A stretch of 7,833 nt of DNA from Bacteroidota bacterium. Lineage in GTDB: Bacteria > Bacteroidota > Bacteroidia > 2-12-FULL-35-15. Where the stretch lies: positions 1-7,833 of the forward strand of contig JAIOQD010000611.1 of NCBI GenBank assembly GCA_021413595.1, written 5' to 3'. Within the stretch, counting starts at the first letter, position 1. The number at the start of each line of letters is the position of its first letter. Positions 1 to 5,512 of this stretch are shown here, in pieces. The notes below the pieces were generated by a model. The model worked only from the letters and a program-made list of their open reading frames with translations. It made no database searches and had not been told where the DNA came from. The translations under genes and the position numbers were made by a program.

Positions 1-568
1 TTATTCATCTATCGCTCACGTTGGTTTGATTTCAGCAGGTATTTTAGCGGCCAATGTGCAGGGTATGCAAGGTGCTATGGTGCAGATGTTAAGTCATGGA
101 GTTAACGTTGTTGGTCTATTTTTTATCGTTGAACTTATTCAACAGCGTACCGGTAAACGTGATTTTGTTTCATTGGGTGGAATACGAAATGTAAATCCAC
201 AATTTGCTGTTTTGTTTTTAATTGTTTTGTTAGGCAGTGTGGCTTTACCTTTAACCAATGGTTTTATAGGAGAATTTTTATTACTTAACGGACTCTATCA
301 ATATAGTTCATGGCTGGCAGCCTTCGCTGGCTTAAGCGTTATTTTAGGAGCTGTTTATATGTTGCGCAGTTACCAATCAATTATGTTGGGCGAAACAAAT
401 TCTGTCACCTCAACATTTGCTCCTTTATCAGGAAACGAAAAAACAGTATTAGTCATTTTATGTGCTGCAATTATTGCATTTGGAATTTATCCAAAACCGT
501 TATTAGACATTGCCGAACCGGCTGTTACCAAATTGGTTGAAGGAGTTCAGGCAGCCTTAGGACAATAA
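1..568 (+). CDS. nuoM: NADH-quinone oxidoreductase subunit M, C-terminal part (5' end outside window)
   Basis: This is the last 188 residues of NuoM, one of the three Mrp-antiporter-like membrane subunits of complex I (NADH:quinone oxidoreductase), which couples NADH oxidation to proton transport across the inner membrane. The first whole codon is at base 2 and the frame is open to the left edge, so the TTG at 26 is not a start. Family hallmarks are visible: YSSIAHVG at the left edge, a following helix with SHGVNVVGLFF, the GKRDFVSLGGI loop, and NGFIGEFLLL, whose glutamate sits where the conserved proton-path glutamate of NuoM (Glu407 in E. coli, from memory) is expected. Four to five hydrophobic helices follow one another and the protein ends in a short amphipathic tail. 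nuoN follows after 97 bp in the same direction, the standard nuoM-nuoN order. A full NuoM is around 500 residues, so roughly 300 are missing. The family call is secure; the choice of NuoM over NuoL rests on the downstream nuoN and the motif details. Confidence 0.95.
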   Translation, partial: YSSIAHVGLISAGILAANVQGMQGAMVQMLSHGVNVVGLFFIVELIQQRTGKRDFVSLGGIRNVNPQFAVLFLIVLLGSVALPLTNGFIGEFLLLNGLYQYSSWLAAFAGLSVILGAVYMLRSYQSIMLGETNSVTSTFAPLSGNEKTVLVILCAAIIAFGIYPKPLLDIAEPAVTKLVEGVQAALGQ

Positions 569-631
569 ATACTCTCCCACAAAAGGGAAGAATAGAAGCA
601 TTAGATAAATATAGAATAAACAAAGATCTGT

Positions 632-654
632 AATTCGTTAAAATTCGTAATTCG
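632..654. repeat. AATTCG triplet repeat in the nuoM-nuoN gap
   Basis: The 97-bp gap between nuoM and nuoN contains three copies of AATTCG, at 632-637, 642-647 and 649-654, ending 11 bp before the nuoN start codon. A related AAATTCGAAAT stretch lies at 5250-5260 in another intergenic region of this window. From memory, short AATTCG/ATTCGT runs are frequent between genes in Bacteroidota, so this is probably a dispersed intergenic repeat rather than a gene-specific operator. The copies are real in the sequence; any function is unknown. Confidence 0.5.
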
Positions 655-665
655 CAAAAACATAT

Positions 666-2036
666 ATGAAAGCATTAGTATTACTTTCTTCATTAGGTTT
701 AATATCACTACTTGCTGAAATTTTCAGCTTTAAAAAACTCTTATATCCATTTGTTTTAATTGGATTAGTGGCCACTTTCATTTTTAATCTTTCTGATTGG
801 AATACGAATATCACGTATTTTAAAATGATGCATTACGATAACTATGCAGTTGCATTTACCTCAGTATTATTAGTAATTGCATTCTTGTGGTTCTTAATGT
901 CTGAAAGTTATTTCAAAGAAGAAAGCAGCCTTACCGATCATTTTGCATTGATCTTGTTTGCTTTAGCCGGTACTGTTATTATGGTTTCGTACACCAATAT
1001 GACCATGTTATTTTTAGGTATCGAAATTCTTTCCATCTCTATGTATATTTTAGCAGGGAGTAAAAAAAATGATCTGGAATCAAATGAATCTGCATTCAAA
1101 TATTTAATTATGGGAGCTTTTGCCACCGGATTTTTACTGTTCGGAATCACTTTAATTTATGGTGCTACCGGCTCTTTCGACCTAACTGAAATAAAGAATT
1201 TTGTCACATCACATCAGGGTACCGTTCCTTCAATTTTTTATGCAGGTGTTTTACTGATGTTGATTGGTTTATCATTTAAAGTTTCAGCAGCACCATTTCA
1301 TTTTTGGGCACCGGATGTATATCAGGGAGCGCCAACTGTGATAACCGCATTTATGGCAACAATAGTAAAAACTGCTGCTTTTGCTGCCTTCTTACGTTTA
1401 TTCTCAACAAGTTTTGCAAGTGTTAATGATATTTGGGTGAACATTGTTTGGGTAATGGCCGCGTTAACATTGTTAGTTGGAAACATTACTGCTGTAATGC
1501 AAACAAGCACTAAGCGTATGTTAGCCTATTCAAGTGTAGCACATGCCGGATATATGCTATTGGCACTATTAGCAGGAAACAGCTATTCAAGCAGTGCTAT
1601 TTTATTTTATACTACCGCCTATTCCATTGGATCAATTGCTACATTTTGTATTTTAAATATTGTTACCAATGCAAAAGGTAACCACAGTGTCGATTCATTC
1701 AAGGGTCTTGGGAAATCAAATCCTTTATTAGCATTTGTAATGACCATTGCGTTATTATCATTAGCAGGTATTCCTCCAACAGCGGGCTTTTTCGCCAAGT
1801 ATTATATTTTTACAGCAGCCTTTCAAAGTGGATTTACCGGCTTAGTATTGATTGCCATAATAGCATCATTAGTTGGTGTATATTATTACTTCAGAATAAT
1901 TATTGCTATGTATTTTAAAGAAAGTACTGATGAAACTATTGCAATACAATTAAATCATAAAATTTTATTGATCGTGGTAGCTGTTGCTACAATTCTTTTA
2001 GGATTATTCCCTGATTTTATTATTAGATTATTATAA
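666..2036 (+). CDS. nuoN: NADH-quinone oxidoreductase subunit N
   Basis: Complete 456-residue NuoN, the smallest antiporter-like membrane subunit of complex I, adjacent to the quinone-module side of the membrane arm. It is nearly all hydrophobic, with about fourteen predicted helices. The diagnostic stretch APFHFWAPDVYQGAP lies at residues 209-223. Charged residues expected for proton transfer are present inside helices: Glu120 (LGIEILS), Lys205 (SFKVSAAP), Lys235 (TIVKTAAF) and Lys378 (GFFAKYYIF). Their spacing matches E. coli Glu133, Lys217, Lys247 and Lys395 closely (compared from memory). The ATG at 666 gives a normal NuoN N-terminus that goes straight into helix 1, and the length is normal for the family (about 450-490). 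It lies 97 bp behind nuoM and is presumably the last gene of the nuo operon, as the next plus-strand gene is unrelated and more than 360 bp away. No strong terminator hairpin is visible after its stop. No frameshift or missing key residue was seen. Confidence 0.97.
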   Translation: MKALVLLSSLGLISLLAEIFSFKKLLYPFVLIGLVATFIFNLSDWNTNITYFKMMHYDNYAVAFTSVLLVIAFLWFLMSESYFKEESSLTDHFALILFALAGTVIMVSYTNMTMLFLGIEILSISMYILAGSKKNDLESNESAFKYLIMGAFATGFLLFGITLIYGATGSFDLTEIKNFVTSHQGTVPSIFYAGVLLMLIGLSFKVSAAPFHFWAPDVYQGAPTVITAFMATIVKTAAFAAFLRLFSTSFASVNDIWVNIVWVMAALTLLVGNITAVMQTSTKRMLAYSSVAHAGYMLLALLAGNSYSSSAILFYTTAYSIGSIATFCILNIVTNAKGNHSVDSFKGLGKSNPLLAFVMTIALLSLAGIPPTAGFFAKYYIFTAAFQSGFTGLVLIAIIASLVGVYYYFRIIIAMYFKESTDETIAIQLNHKILLIVVAVATILLGLFPDFIIRLL

Positions 2037-2399
2037 GATCTTAGGATCATAAATTGTCTGATATTTTATTGAGTAAAACATTCTACATTTTCTATAAATC
2101 GCCTCCTTTACCTTAAATTATTCAGGCAAAATGGCTGAACTCAATTGTTTCACCTCATCCGGTTTATTTTAAAAACTTGCTTACCTTTGATAAAGGCTTG
2201 CCGTTTTGTTTTATATTTTTCCGCATTAATCTTGGATCAGCTTCAGCAGGTCATCAATTTTGCTTTCGGAGCGAATTTTTAGGGGAATGATCATTTAGAG
2301 GTATTACTTAATTTATTTCAAAACTCATTTTCTTATCAATATCTTAAACCTTTTTTGAGTATATTCGTAAAACAGAAGATCTTTAGAAAAAAACTTCGT
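2037..2399. other. Intergenic region after nuoN, no intact gene
   Basis: This stretch of 363 bp separates nuoN from the ECF sigma gene. No plus-strand frame looks coding and no tRNA or classical terminator is visible. A short inverted GATC-TTAG-GATC lies at 2037-2048, directly after the nuoN stop, but its stem is only 4 bp. The minus strand carries an interrupted frame, described as a separate entry. The promoter of the sigma gene must lie here or further upstream; TATATTCG at 2360-2367 is one base away from the Bacteroidota -7 element TAnnTTTG, but no matching TTTG lies about 20 bp upstream, so I do not call a promoter. Confidence 0.6.
2118..2294 (-). pseudogene. Possible decayed coding remnant, minus strand, unidentified
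   Basis: One minus-strand frame contains three protein-like blocks separated by TAA codons. The first runs from an ATG at 2294 to the stop at 2226 and includes RSESKIDDLLKLIQD. The second, CGKNIKQNGKPLSKVSKFLK, is followed by a stop at 2163. The third, PDEVKQLSSAILPE, is followed by a stop at 2118. All three are in the same frame, so simple point mutations to stops could explain the pattern. The last block faintly resembles the N-termini of some Bacteroidota transposases (an LxxxILPE motif), but this is too short to identify. Chance is a serious alternative, because short AT-rich frames often look like Lys/Leu-rich peptide. No family is assigned. Confidence 0.2.
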
Positions 2400-2960
2400 A
2401 TGGATGAAAATGAAATTATTAAAGGCTGCTTAAAAAACAGCCCTGAAAGTCAAAAAGCCTTATACAATTACTATTATACCAAAATGCTTGGCGTTTGTTT
2501 GCGCTATTCAAAAGACAGTACTGAAGCAAAAGAAATTCTTCATGAAGGTTTTTTTAAAGTTTTCACCAATCTTAAAAACTTTAAGGCTCCCGAACCGTTT
2601 GAAGGCTGGATAAAAAAAATAATGGTAAATGCTGCGATTGACTATTTACATAAAAACAAGCAAAACCTTATAGTTAGTACCTTTAATGCAAATAAAAGTG
2701 TTGCAAATACCTTGGAAGAATTAACTGATGAAGAACTTATTTCAAATATTAACAAAGAAGAAATTTTAAAAGCAGTTCAGGAGTTAACCCCAGCATACAG
2801 AAAAGTTTTTAACCTGCATCTGATCGAAGCATACTCTCACAAACAAATAGCTGAAATGCTCGACATAAGTGAAGAAACGTCAGAAGCAAATCTGTCAAAA
2901 GCAAAATTTAATTTGCGTAAAAATATACAGCAAATAATAACAAAACCGCATGGTAAATAA
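2400..2960 (+). CDS. ECF-type RNA polymerase sigma-70 factor
   Basis: A 186-residue extracytoplasmic-function sigma factor, which directs RNA polymerase to a specific promoter set, usually in response to a cell-envelope or environmental signal. Residues about 20-90 form sigma region 2 (YYYTKMLGVCLRYS, then ILHEGFFKVFTNLKNF and EGWIKKIMVNAAIDYLHK), covering core binding and -10 recognition. Residues about 118-176 form region 4, with LTPAYRKVFNLHLIEAYSH and the helix-turn-helix HKQIAEMLDISEETSEANLS that contacts the -35 region. An acidic linker lies between them, as in other two-domain ECF factors. The ATG at 2400 was chosen over an in-frame TTG at 2355, because the family begins a few residues before ENEIIKGCLKNS and the extra 15 residues are not sigma-like. 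The stop overlaps the next gene by 11 nt, which points to translational coupling with a membrane protein that is probably its regulator. The target genes and the signal cannot be read from this window. Confidence 0.93.
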   Translation: MDENEIIKGCLKNSPESQKALYNYYYTKMLGVCLRYSKDSTEAKEILHEGFFKVFTNLKNFKAPEPFEGWIKKIMVNAAIDYLHKNKQNLIVSTFNANKSVANTLEELTDEELISNINKEEILKAVQELTPAYRKVFNLHLIEAYSHKQIAEMLDISEETSEANLSKAKFNLRKNIQQIITKPHGK

Positions 2961-3711
2961 AAAGCATAACAGTAAACTTGACGAAGTAATTAAAGAAACC
3001 TTAAGTAATTACGAGGCTTCAAATAGCATTGCAGATTGGGCAAAAATGGAAGGAATGTTGGATGCGGCTCCTAAATCAAACTCGTTTAGATACAAACACA
3101 AACTATTATCCATTTTTGAATCGGTAAAGGGTACTCCTAAATCAAAGGTTGCCCATTGGATTTTTTCTCCTTATTTTCTTATTGCCTTGATATTGGTGAT
3201 AGGCGCCTATTTCCTTTACAATATATTAAACTCTTCTAAAACCTCTGAAAACACAACTAATTCAACACCTCAAGCAATAATAAATACAGATACCTTACAA
3301 AAGATAACTCCTGTTTTACCAGTGGAAGTTTTAAAAGCAGAAAACAAAATAGAACTACCTAAAGACTCTATAATAACTGAGCCTCCCGTAGAAGTAGATC
3401 TTGTAAAATCTAATGACATAGAAACCGTAAAAAAAGCTGCTATGCTGGCTAAAGAAGCCGCTTTAATCGAAAAAGCAAAGATCAAAAAAGACCAAATCAT
3501 CAAAAAAGAATCAATTATTAAAAGTGATTCCTCAAAAACAGTTTCAAGAGAATTGGACGAAAAAAATGTGATAAACCCAGTTCAAGAAGAAAATAAAGAG
3601 CAATCAATAATACCACTGGGGCGGAATAATTTTCTTTTATACAATAATTCTGATAGCATGAAAAAGAATCAAAATCAACAATCAAACGATTCATTGAAAG
3701 GCCCTAATTAG
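2950..3711 (+). CDS. Single-pass membrane protein, probable anti-sigma factor partner of the upstream ECF sigma factor
   Basis: A 253-residue protein with three parts. The cytosolic part (residues 1-70) includes LDEVIKETLSNYEAS and IADWAKMEGMLD, resembling the N-terminal segment of uncharacterised Bacteroidota proteins encoded next to ECF sigma factors. One transmembrane helix spans about residues 72-92 (SPYFLIALILVIGAYFLY). The remaining 160 residues, expected in the periplasm, are polar and low-complexity: a Pro/Val-rich patch at 120-150 and then a Lys/Ala/Glu-rich, probably helical stretch at 157-190. There is no cleavable signal peptide, no zinc-binding anti-sigma motif (HxxxCxxC) and no FecR-like domain. 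The ATG at 2950 lies inside the last codons of the sigma gene, so the two are co-transcribed and probably translationally coupled. The anti-sigma role is inferred from operon position, topology and the N-terminal pattern; no catalytic or binding residue proves it. The gene ends 22 bp from the convergent MerR gene. Confidence 0.6.
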   Translation: MVNKKHNSKLDEVIKETLSNYEASNSIADWAKMEGMLDAAPKSNSFRYKHKLLSIFESVKGTPKSKVAHWIFSPYFLIALILVIGAYFLYNILNSSKTSENTTNSTPQAIINTDTLQKITPVLPVEVLKAENKIELPKDSIITEPPVEVDLVKSNDIETVKKAAMLAKEAALIEKAKIKKDQIIKKESIIKSDSSKTVSRELDEKNVINPVQEENKEQSIIPLGRNNFLLYNNSDSMKKNQNQQSNDSLKGPN

Positions 3712-3715
3712 ATGG

Positions 3716-3733
3716 TACATGCCTGGAGATGTA
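3716..3733. terminator. Weak hairpin between two convergent genes
   Basis: In the 22-bp gap between the convergent anti-sigma-like and MerR genes, TACAT (3716-3720) and ATGTA (3729-3733) can pair around an 8-nt loop. A stem of 5 bp without a T-run on either strand is weak. The position suits a shared bidirectional stop for transcription, but the structure alone does not establish one. Confidence 0.2.
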
Positions 3734-4093
3734 TTATAACTTTGAGCCTAGATCAATAAGGCGGCTCTTAATGGCTTTTAGTTTGTTTTCAATTTCAGCA
3801 AATTGATTTTTCTCAATTTTAGATTCGTGTTTAACAACTTTTCGGTTTTCCTTTAAATATTTTTTTGCGCCTTCCAAGGTCAAACCTTGCTCCTTTACAA
3901 GGTTATAGATTACCTTAAAATTATCAATATCTTCCTTAGTAAATAAGCGGTTACCTTTTTTATTTTTCTTGGGTTTGATAATATCAAATTCTCCTTCCCA
4001 AAAGCGGATCAACGAAGTGTTTACATCAAACATTTCAGCCACTTCGCCAATGGAGTAGAATAATTTAACGATATCAGTTTCTTTGTATGGCAC
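3734..4093 (-). CDS. Short MerR-family helix-turn-helix transcriptional regulator
   Basis: A 119-residue DNA-binding protein. Residues 11-80 form a MerR winged helix-turn-helix: YSIGEVAEMFDVNTSLIRFW is the first helix-turn-helix with the family's typical RFW (more often RYY) end, and GNRLFTKEDIDNFKVIYNLV is the wing plus helix. LTLEGAKKYLKE follows, then a Lys/Glu-rich helical tail (about 85-119) that could dimerise as a coiled coil. There is no C-terminal ligand-binding domain and there are no metal-binding cysteines, so it is not a metal or drug sensor of the classical MerR type. The start is GTG at 4093, giving MPYKET, which agrees with homologues I remember beginning MPYKE; an AAAGG lies directly against the GTG, too close for a normal ribosome-binding site. 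It lies 118 bp downstream of the M23 peptidase gene on the same strand and may be co-transcribed with it. Targets are unknown. Confidence 0.88.
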   Translation of the reverse strand: MPYKETDIVKLFYSIGEVAEMFDVNTSLIRFWEGEFDIIKPKKNKKGNRLFTKEDIDNFKVIYNLVKEQGLTLEGAKKYLKENRKVVKHESKIEKNQFAEIENKLKAIKSRLIDLGSKL

Positions 4094-4176
4094 CCTTTGA
4101 TTGATTGAATTATTGCTTGAATTGTTTTAAACAAATATAAATCATTTTATTGAGTTTTCATTTTTAAGAATTTATT

Positions 4177-4194
4177 CCTCTCCGTAGGGAGGGG
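4177..4194. repeat. GC-rich intergenic hairpin between the M23 and MerR genes
   Basis: CCTCTCC (4177-4183) and GGAGGGG (4188-4194) pair over 7 bp, one of them a G-T wobble, around a GTAG loop. It is followed by a purine run to about 4204 and stands out from AT-rich surroundings. On the minus strand it lies just after the M23 stop and before the MerR start, so it could terminate or attenuate transcription between the two genes; however, the bases after it on that strand (AATAAATTCTT) are only partly U-rich. From memory, very similar CCTCTCC-GTAG-GGAGG stretches recur between genes in Bacteroidota, so a dispersed repeat is equally likely. Confidence 0.5.
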
Positions 4195-4211
4195 GGAAAG
4201 AGGTTAGGCAC

Positions 4212-5183
4212 TTAATCAAACGATTGAGAAGATTGTGATGAAAGTTCTATCAGTTTTTGATATTGCTCAGGAGTTAGATCATTATAATAATAATTGATTG
4301 GATTCATTTTTTCACCGGCTTTTATAACTTCGTAATGCACATGTGGCGCAGTGGACAGTCCGGTGCTTCCCACGTACCCTATTAATTGCCCTCTTTTTAC
4401 TACCTGCCCTACTCTTACTGCCATTTTACTCATGTGTCCGTAAAGTGTTTTATAACCGTAGCCATGATCAATTACAATGTGGTTTCCATAACCTTGCGCC
4501 AACGCATCCGCCCGCTCTATGGTACCATCCCCGGTAGAATATATTTCGGTACCTTGGGCAGCAGCAAAATCCATTCCAGGGTGAAATTCCGCAGTTTTGT
4601 ATATGGGGTGGGTGCGCCATCCAAAGCCGGAAGGTTGATGTCTTAGATCTTCATTGGAAATAGGCTGTATAGCAGGAATAGATGCCAACAATTTCGCCTT
4701 TCCTTTCACTAACACCACCAATTCATCAAAAGATTTTGATTGAATATACAACTGCTTGCTGATTATATCAAGACGTTTACTGGTTTCTACCATTAAGGCA
4801 GAATTATTAAAACCTTGAAGTTCTTTATACCTGTTCACTCCACCAAAGCCAGCCTGACGAATACTTGCAGCAATAGGTTCCGCTTCAAAAATGGTACGGT
4901 ACACATTGTTATCACGTTCCTGAATATCTCCCAATACTTCGGTGACCTGCTCCATACGTCCATTTAAAAGTTCGTATTGGAGGGATAGTTCCGAAATTTC
5001 CCTTTGCAACTGCTTTTCTTTCGGAGAATCTAAATATTTATACGCAATTAAAATAGTGATAGTAGCAAATACCAAACCAATTGCCAAATAAGACAACACC
5101 TGTATAACCCGCTTACGCATGGGTACGATGGCCTTTTCAAAAGACAGTGATTTACTATTATATTTATAATTTACCTTGCTCAT
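4212..5183 (-). CDS. Membrane-anchored M23 (LytM-type) metallopeptidase
   Basis: A 323-residue predicted zinc endopeptidase of the peptidoglycan-cleaving M23/LytM family, or a regulator of such cleavage. Residues 1-28 are basic and cytosolic, followed by one transmembrane helix at about 30-49 (LSYLAIGLVFATITILIAYK). Residues about 55-92 look like a coiled coil, and a helical linker runs to about 170. The LytM domain covers about 183-298. All catalytic positions are kept: His201 and Asp205 (HPGMD) and His283 (HVH) as zinc ligands, with His250 (LYGHMS) and His281 completing the active site. GWRTHPI, GYGNHIVIDHG and GQLIGYVGSTG are further signature segments. An active enzyme is therefore expected, facing the periplasm. 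The ATG at 5183 is the first after an in-frame TGA. The gene is divergent from alaS and upstream of the MerR gene; I recall alaS, M23 and MerR genes as neighbours in other Bacteroidota but cannot confirm this here. Cross-link specificity cannot be told. Confidence 0.94.
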   Translation of the reverse strand: MSKVNYKYNSKSLSFEKAIVPMRKRVIQVLSYLAIGLVFATITILIAYKYLDSPKEKQLQREISELSLQYELLNGRMEQVTEVLGDIQERDNNVYRTIFEAEPIAASIRQAGFGGVNRYKELQGFNNSALMVETSKRLDIISKQLYIQSKSFDELVVLVKGKAKLLASIPAIQPISNEDLRHQPSGFGWRTHPIYKTAEFHPGMDFAAAQGTEIYSTGDGTIERADALAQGYGNHIVIDHGYGYKTLYGHMSKMAVRVGQVVKRGQLIGYVGSTGLSTAPHVHYEVIKAGEKMNPINYYYNDLTPEQYQKLIELSSQSSQSFD

Positions 5184-5360
5184 TATAGCATAATTGCAAA
5201 TCTCAGATCACCAAAATTGCGGAATTACTTATATTAACATTCAATCAAAAAATTCGAAATCAAAATTTCCCTTTTGAAGAAAAAATAATTCTTTACGAGT
5301 TTCTTTACTACATCTAATGCGAATTTACGCAAATAAACTAAATTTGCAATCTAATAAATC

Positions 5361-5506
5361 AGTTCAAAGTTGGAAAGTTAAATTTAGAAAGTCAGCTTGA
5401 CTTTTGAAGAACTAAGCACTTCCAACTAAATATTTATAATTTGTAAATCGATAAGTCGGAATTATTAGTGGGAATTTTTCAACTTTTAACTTTCTAACTT
5501 CAAACT
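5361..5506. repeat. 146-bp segment bounded by an imperfect 22-bp inverted repeat, directly before alaS
   Basis: The left arm at 5361-5382 (AGTTCAAAGTTGGAAAGTTA...) and the reverse complement of 5485-5506 (AGTTTGAAGTTAGAAAGTTA...) agree at 19 of 22 positions, and all three differences are transitions. The right arm ends 6 bp before the alaS ATG. The interior holds a compact hairpin. No clear target-site duplication is visible at the outer ends. The arms resemble AACTTTCTAACTT runs that I recall between genes in Bacteroidota. A small non-autonomous mobile element, a dispersed repeat, or a long leader-RNA structure are all possible; the pairing is directly visible but its meaning is inferred. 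Confidence 0.5.
5368..5427 (+). promoter_or_regulatory. Nested hairpin in the putative alaS leader
   Basis: Two perfect stems are nested. The inner AAAGTCA (5388-5394) pairs with TGACTTT (5398-5404) around a GCT loop, and the outer AGTTGGAA (5368-5375) pairs with TTCCAACT (5420-5427). If transcription of alaS starts upstream of 5368, the mRNA leader would carry this structure about 85 nt before the start codon. The outer left arm is also part of the longer inverted repeat, so the two folds would compete. No run of T follows, so it is not a classical terminator. A regulatory role is only a possibility. Confidence 0.35.
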
Positions 5507-5512
5507 AAAAAA

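Larger units (their letters stand above)
5184..5512. other. Divergent intergenic region between the M23 gene and alaS
   Basis: This stretch of 329 bp has no coding frame on either strand and must hold the start signals of both flanking genes. It carries an imperfect long inverted repeat (5361-5506) and a nested hairpin (5368-5427), each listed separately, an AAATTCGAAAT stretch at 5250-5260, and two copies of CTTTTGAAGA at 5271-5280 and 5401-5410. TATAATTTG at 5435-5443 resembles the Bacteroidota -7 element TAnnTTTG with one extra base, but no TTTG lies at the right distance upstream, so I do not call a promoter. No tRNA-like T-box leader is visible before alaS. Confidence 0.6.

Noticed and set aside
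938..1510. Minus-strand open frames (938-1150 and 1322-1510) inside nuoN
   Set aside because: They are shadows of the strongly coding nuoN frame, with no domain, no start context and no independent support.
2031..2052. GATC-TTAG-GATC inverted repeat as nuoN terminator
   Set aside because: The stem is only 4 bp with a mismatch next to it and no T-run follows at once; it is too weak to call.
2355..2399. Upstream TTG start extending the sigma factor by 15 residues
   Set aside because: The added residues are Lys-rich and not sigma-like, while the ATG at 2400 gives a standard ECF N-terminus.
4343..4646. Two overlapping plus-strand open frames opposite the M23 gene
   Set aside because: They lie antisense to the conserved LytM domain; their composition is explained by the codon pattern of the peptidase.
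5271..5410. CTTTTGAAGA direct repeat, copies 130 bp apart
   Set aside because: A 10-bp repeat in AT-rich intergenic DNA can arise by chance and the flanking bases do not match.
5435..5443. TATAATTTG as the alaS promoter -7 element
   Set aside because: It has one extra base compared with TAnnTTTG and no TTTG element lies about 20 bp upstream, so in AT-rich DNA it is not convincing.
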